This document shows, one piece after another, positions 62,776 to 64,000 of a stretch of 64,000 bases of DNA. The translations under genes were made by a program, and so were the position numbers. Each line of letters starts with the position of its first letter. Positions within the stretch are counted from its first letter, which is position 1. The stretch is taken from contig NZ_CP034444.1 of NCBI RefSeq assembly GCF_003952385.1, forward strand, positions 1,736,001 through 1,800,000. Reading direction: 5' to 3'. The DNA is from Mesorhizobium sp. M1D.F.Ca.ET.043.01.1.1 (GTDB taxonomy: Bacteria; Pseudomonadota; Alphaproteobacteria; Rhizobiales; Rhizobiaceae). The notes under the pieces are model-generated. The model was not told where the DNA came from, did no database searches, and saw nothing but the letters and a program-made list of their open reading frames with translations.

Positions 62776-62803
62776 AATGGGGGCAGCTAGTCCTGCCCCC
62801 ATT
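62776..62803. terminator. Perfect 11-bp hairpin
   Basis: AATGGGGGCAG (62776-62786), loop ctagtc, CTGCCCCCATT (62793-62803). No coding gene ends here, so it could end an unseen RNA or be a structured leader ahead of DUF3008. Confidence 0.5.
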
Positions 62804-62887
62804 CTCTTCCAGAGAACAGGCTAACCTCAAAGCGAGGACTTTCCAGGGGAGCAGGTCAGGGGCTCCCCGTTCCAAGACCGGCAGATG

Positions 62888-62913
62888 GGAACCGCCACCC
62901 CAGAACCTACGTT
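62888..62913 (+). promoter_or_regulatory. EcfG-type promoter (GGAAC-N17-CGTT)
   Basis: GGAAC at 62888-62892, a 17-base spacer and CGTT at 62910-62913, 47 bases before the DUF3008 start. Exact consensus. Confidence 0.7.
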
Positions 62914-62960
62914 ATCCGGAGTTCTCAAAGGGTGAGACAGAGAGAAAAAGGAACGAGCAG

Positions 62961-63143
62961 ATGCCTGCTAAATCCAAGGCCCAGCAGATGGCCGCCGGCG
63001 CAGCCCTTGCAGCGAAGCGCGGAGAAAAAAAGAAAAGCGAACTTAAGGGCGCTTCCAAGAGCATGGAGAAGTCCATGAGCGAAAAAGAACTCGATAAGAT
63101 GGCTTCGACAAAGCGAAAGGGAAAACCACAGAAAAAGTCTTGA
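62961..63143 (+). CDS. DUF3008 small basic protein
   Basis: A 60-residue lysine-rich protein: MPAKSKAQQMAAGAALAAKR, GEKKKSELKGASKSMEKSMS, EKELDKMASTKRKGKPQKKS. This matches the whole DUF3008 family, a common small protein of rhizobia with unknown role, probably nucleic-acid binding by charge. The EcfG-type promoter upstream is an exact match. Confidence 0.9.
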   Translation: MPAKSKAQQMAAGAALAAKRGEKKKSELKGASKSMEKSMSEKELDKMASTKRKGKPQKKS

Positions 63144-63245
63144 GCCGCGAATGACATTCAAAGGGGCCGTGGACGCGGTGCTACGTTGGGTGGTTTGGTC
63201 GAGGACTTGGTCGAACATCAATAAAGCCGTCCGCGGGATAGAGCC

Positions 63246-64000
63246 ATGCAGCACGGGGCCATGAGTGGTGCGGCCATGGGGCGAGGCCAGCGTGAGCCAG
63301 CCGACGGCGATATTGTCCGCGAGCAAGCCGTCCTCTTTCGCCTCACCGACCGACTTTACCGCGCCAACGGCCTTGGCGAGATCTACGATGCAGCGCTGGA
63401 CGCCATATGCGACGCCCTCGGCTCCTCTCGCGCCTCGATCCTGAGATTTGACAAACACGGCGTCATGAGCTTCGTCGCGTGGCGCTCACTCTCTGAAGAA
63501 TATCGCAAGGCTGTCAGCGGCCACACACCGTGGACCAGCAGTGAGCGCGACGCCAAGCCCATCTTTGTCGAGGATATTCGTCTCAGCGGTGAATCTCGGC
63601 AACTCATCGATACGGTCCTTGGCGAGGGGATCGAAGCGCTGGCCTTTATCCCGCTTGCCGGCTCCCGCGAGCTCATCGGCAAGTTCATGGTCTACTATCC
63701 AGCATCCCATCGCTTCGCCGATCGTGAACGCGAACTTGCGTTGACCATTGCCCGTCAGCTCGGGTTTGCGATCGAACGGGAGCGGGCGGAAACCATCGCG
63801 ACGCGACTGAGCGCGCTCGTGGAATCCTCGGATGATGCAATCATCGCGACCGATATGGATGGCATCGTCACGGACTGGAACCGTGGCGCCGAGCGTCTCT
63901 ACGGCTACGGCCGCGAGGAAATTATCGGACGTCCGCTCATGTTGCTGATACCACCCGATCGCCAGAACGAGGATCGGGAGATCCTGGCGCGCATTCGCAA
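63246..64000 (+). CDS. GAF-PAS sensor protein, 5' part (runs off the window)
   Basis: From ATG 63246 (or 63261) the frame stays open to the window end, about 251 residues. A GAF domain covers about residues 30-180: LTDRLYRANGLGEIYDAALD, AICDALGSSRASILRFDKHG, GIEALAFIPLAGSRELIGKF. A PAS domain begins at about 195: LSALVESSDDAIIATDMDGI, VTDWNRGAERLYGYGREEII, GRPLMLLIPPDRQNEDREIL. The missing C-terminus is probably a histidine kinase, perhaps of the HWE type common in rhizobia. If so, its place beside stress genes would fit control of the EcfG response. Confidence 0.85.
   Translation, partial: MQHGAMSGAAMGRGQREPADGDIVREQAVLFRLTDRLYRANGLGEIYDAALDAICDALGSSRASILRFDKHGVMSFVAWRSLSEEYRKAVSGHTPWTSSERDAKPIFVEDIRLSGESRQLIDTVLGEGIEALAFIPLAGSRELIGKFMVYYPASHRFADRERELALTIARQLGFAIERERAETIATRLSALVESSDDAIIATDMDGIVTDWNRGAERLYGYGREEIIGRPLMLLIPPDRQNEDREILARIR

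Overview
The window looks like an accessory or plasmid-like stretch from a rhizobial alphaproteobacterium, most likely Mesorhizobium or a close relative. The basis is the density of families typical of Rhizobiales (DUF982, DUF768, DUF3606, DUF3008, DUF892, PRC-barrel proteins, multiple Ku genes), the high-GC codon use, and at least ten upstream motifs of the form GGAAC-N16/17-NGTT, which fits the EcfG general-stress sigma factor promoter of Alphaproteobacteria. No tRNA, rRNA or CRISPR array was seen.

Layout. 0-9 kb: small stress-type genes, a frameshifted ku, two Nramp-family transporters each associated with PRC-barrel(-like) proteins, and ctaG. 9-18 kb: a YdeP-type molybdopterin oxidoreductase, then a tightly overlapping terminal-oxidase operon (ctaC-ctaD-ctaE, a small membrane protein, a tri-haem cytochrome c) and a convergent cytochrome c. 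18-34 kb: a stress archipelago of DUF892 ferritin-like proteins, a FAD/Rieske oxidoreductase, DUF982, DUF3606, KTSC, DUF768, PRC-barrel and very small membrane proteins, interspersed with many decayed genes (GFA enzyme, SnoaL-like, Crp/Fnr, KGG/YciG, hpaH/hpaI).

34-44 kb: one long minus-strand run that reads as a copper-handling operon: a secreted Cys/His-rich protein, a CopA P-type ATPase, a cupredoxin, DUF2933, an ICMT-like protein, a membrane protein, and a MacB/FtsX-type ABC exporter with its adaptor. A perfect FNR/FixK-type box lies upstream. 44-51 kb: a broken rhodanese, a LysR regulator, and a cassette of a SAM methyltransferase divergent from an AraC regulator, an MFS exporter and a 466-residue protein I do not recognise. 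This cassette is the best candidate for an undescribed system.

51-64 kb: relics of polX, IS66, IS1182 and a ligD C-terminus, an adenylate cyclase/TPR protein, a cell-envelope stress operon (24-residue membrane peptide, DUF883-like helical protein, phage-holin-family protein, DUF3618 protein), inorganic pyrophosphatase, a third DUF892, an intact ku and DUF3008. The window ends inside a GAF-PAS sensor protein.

The genes converge on survival of non-growing or oxidatively stressed cells: Ku-type double-strand break repair, ferritin-like proteins, metal transport, copper efflux, an alternative oxidase and envelope remodelling, probably under general stress control. Several families occur here as intact plus broken copies, and a dispersed palindromic repeat is present four times, so the region has been reshaped by duplication, insertion and decay.
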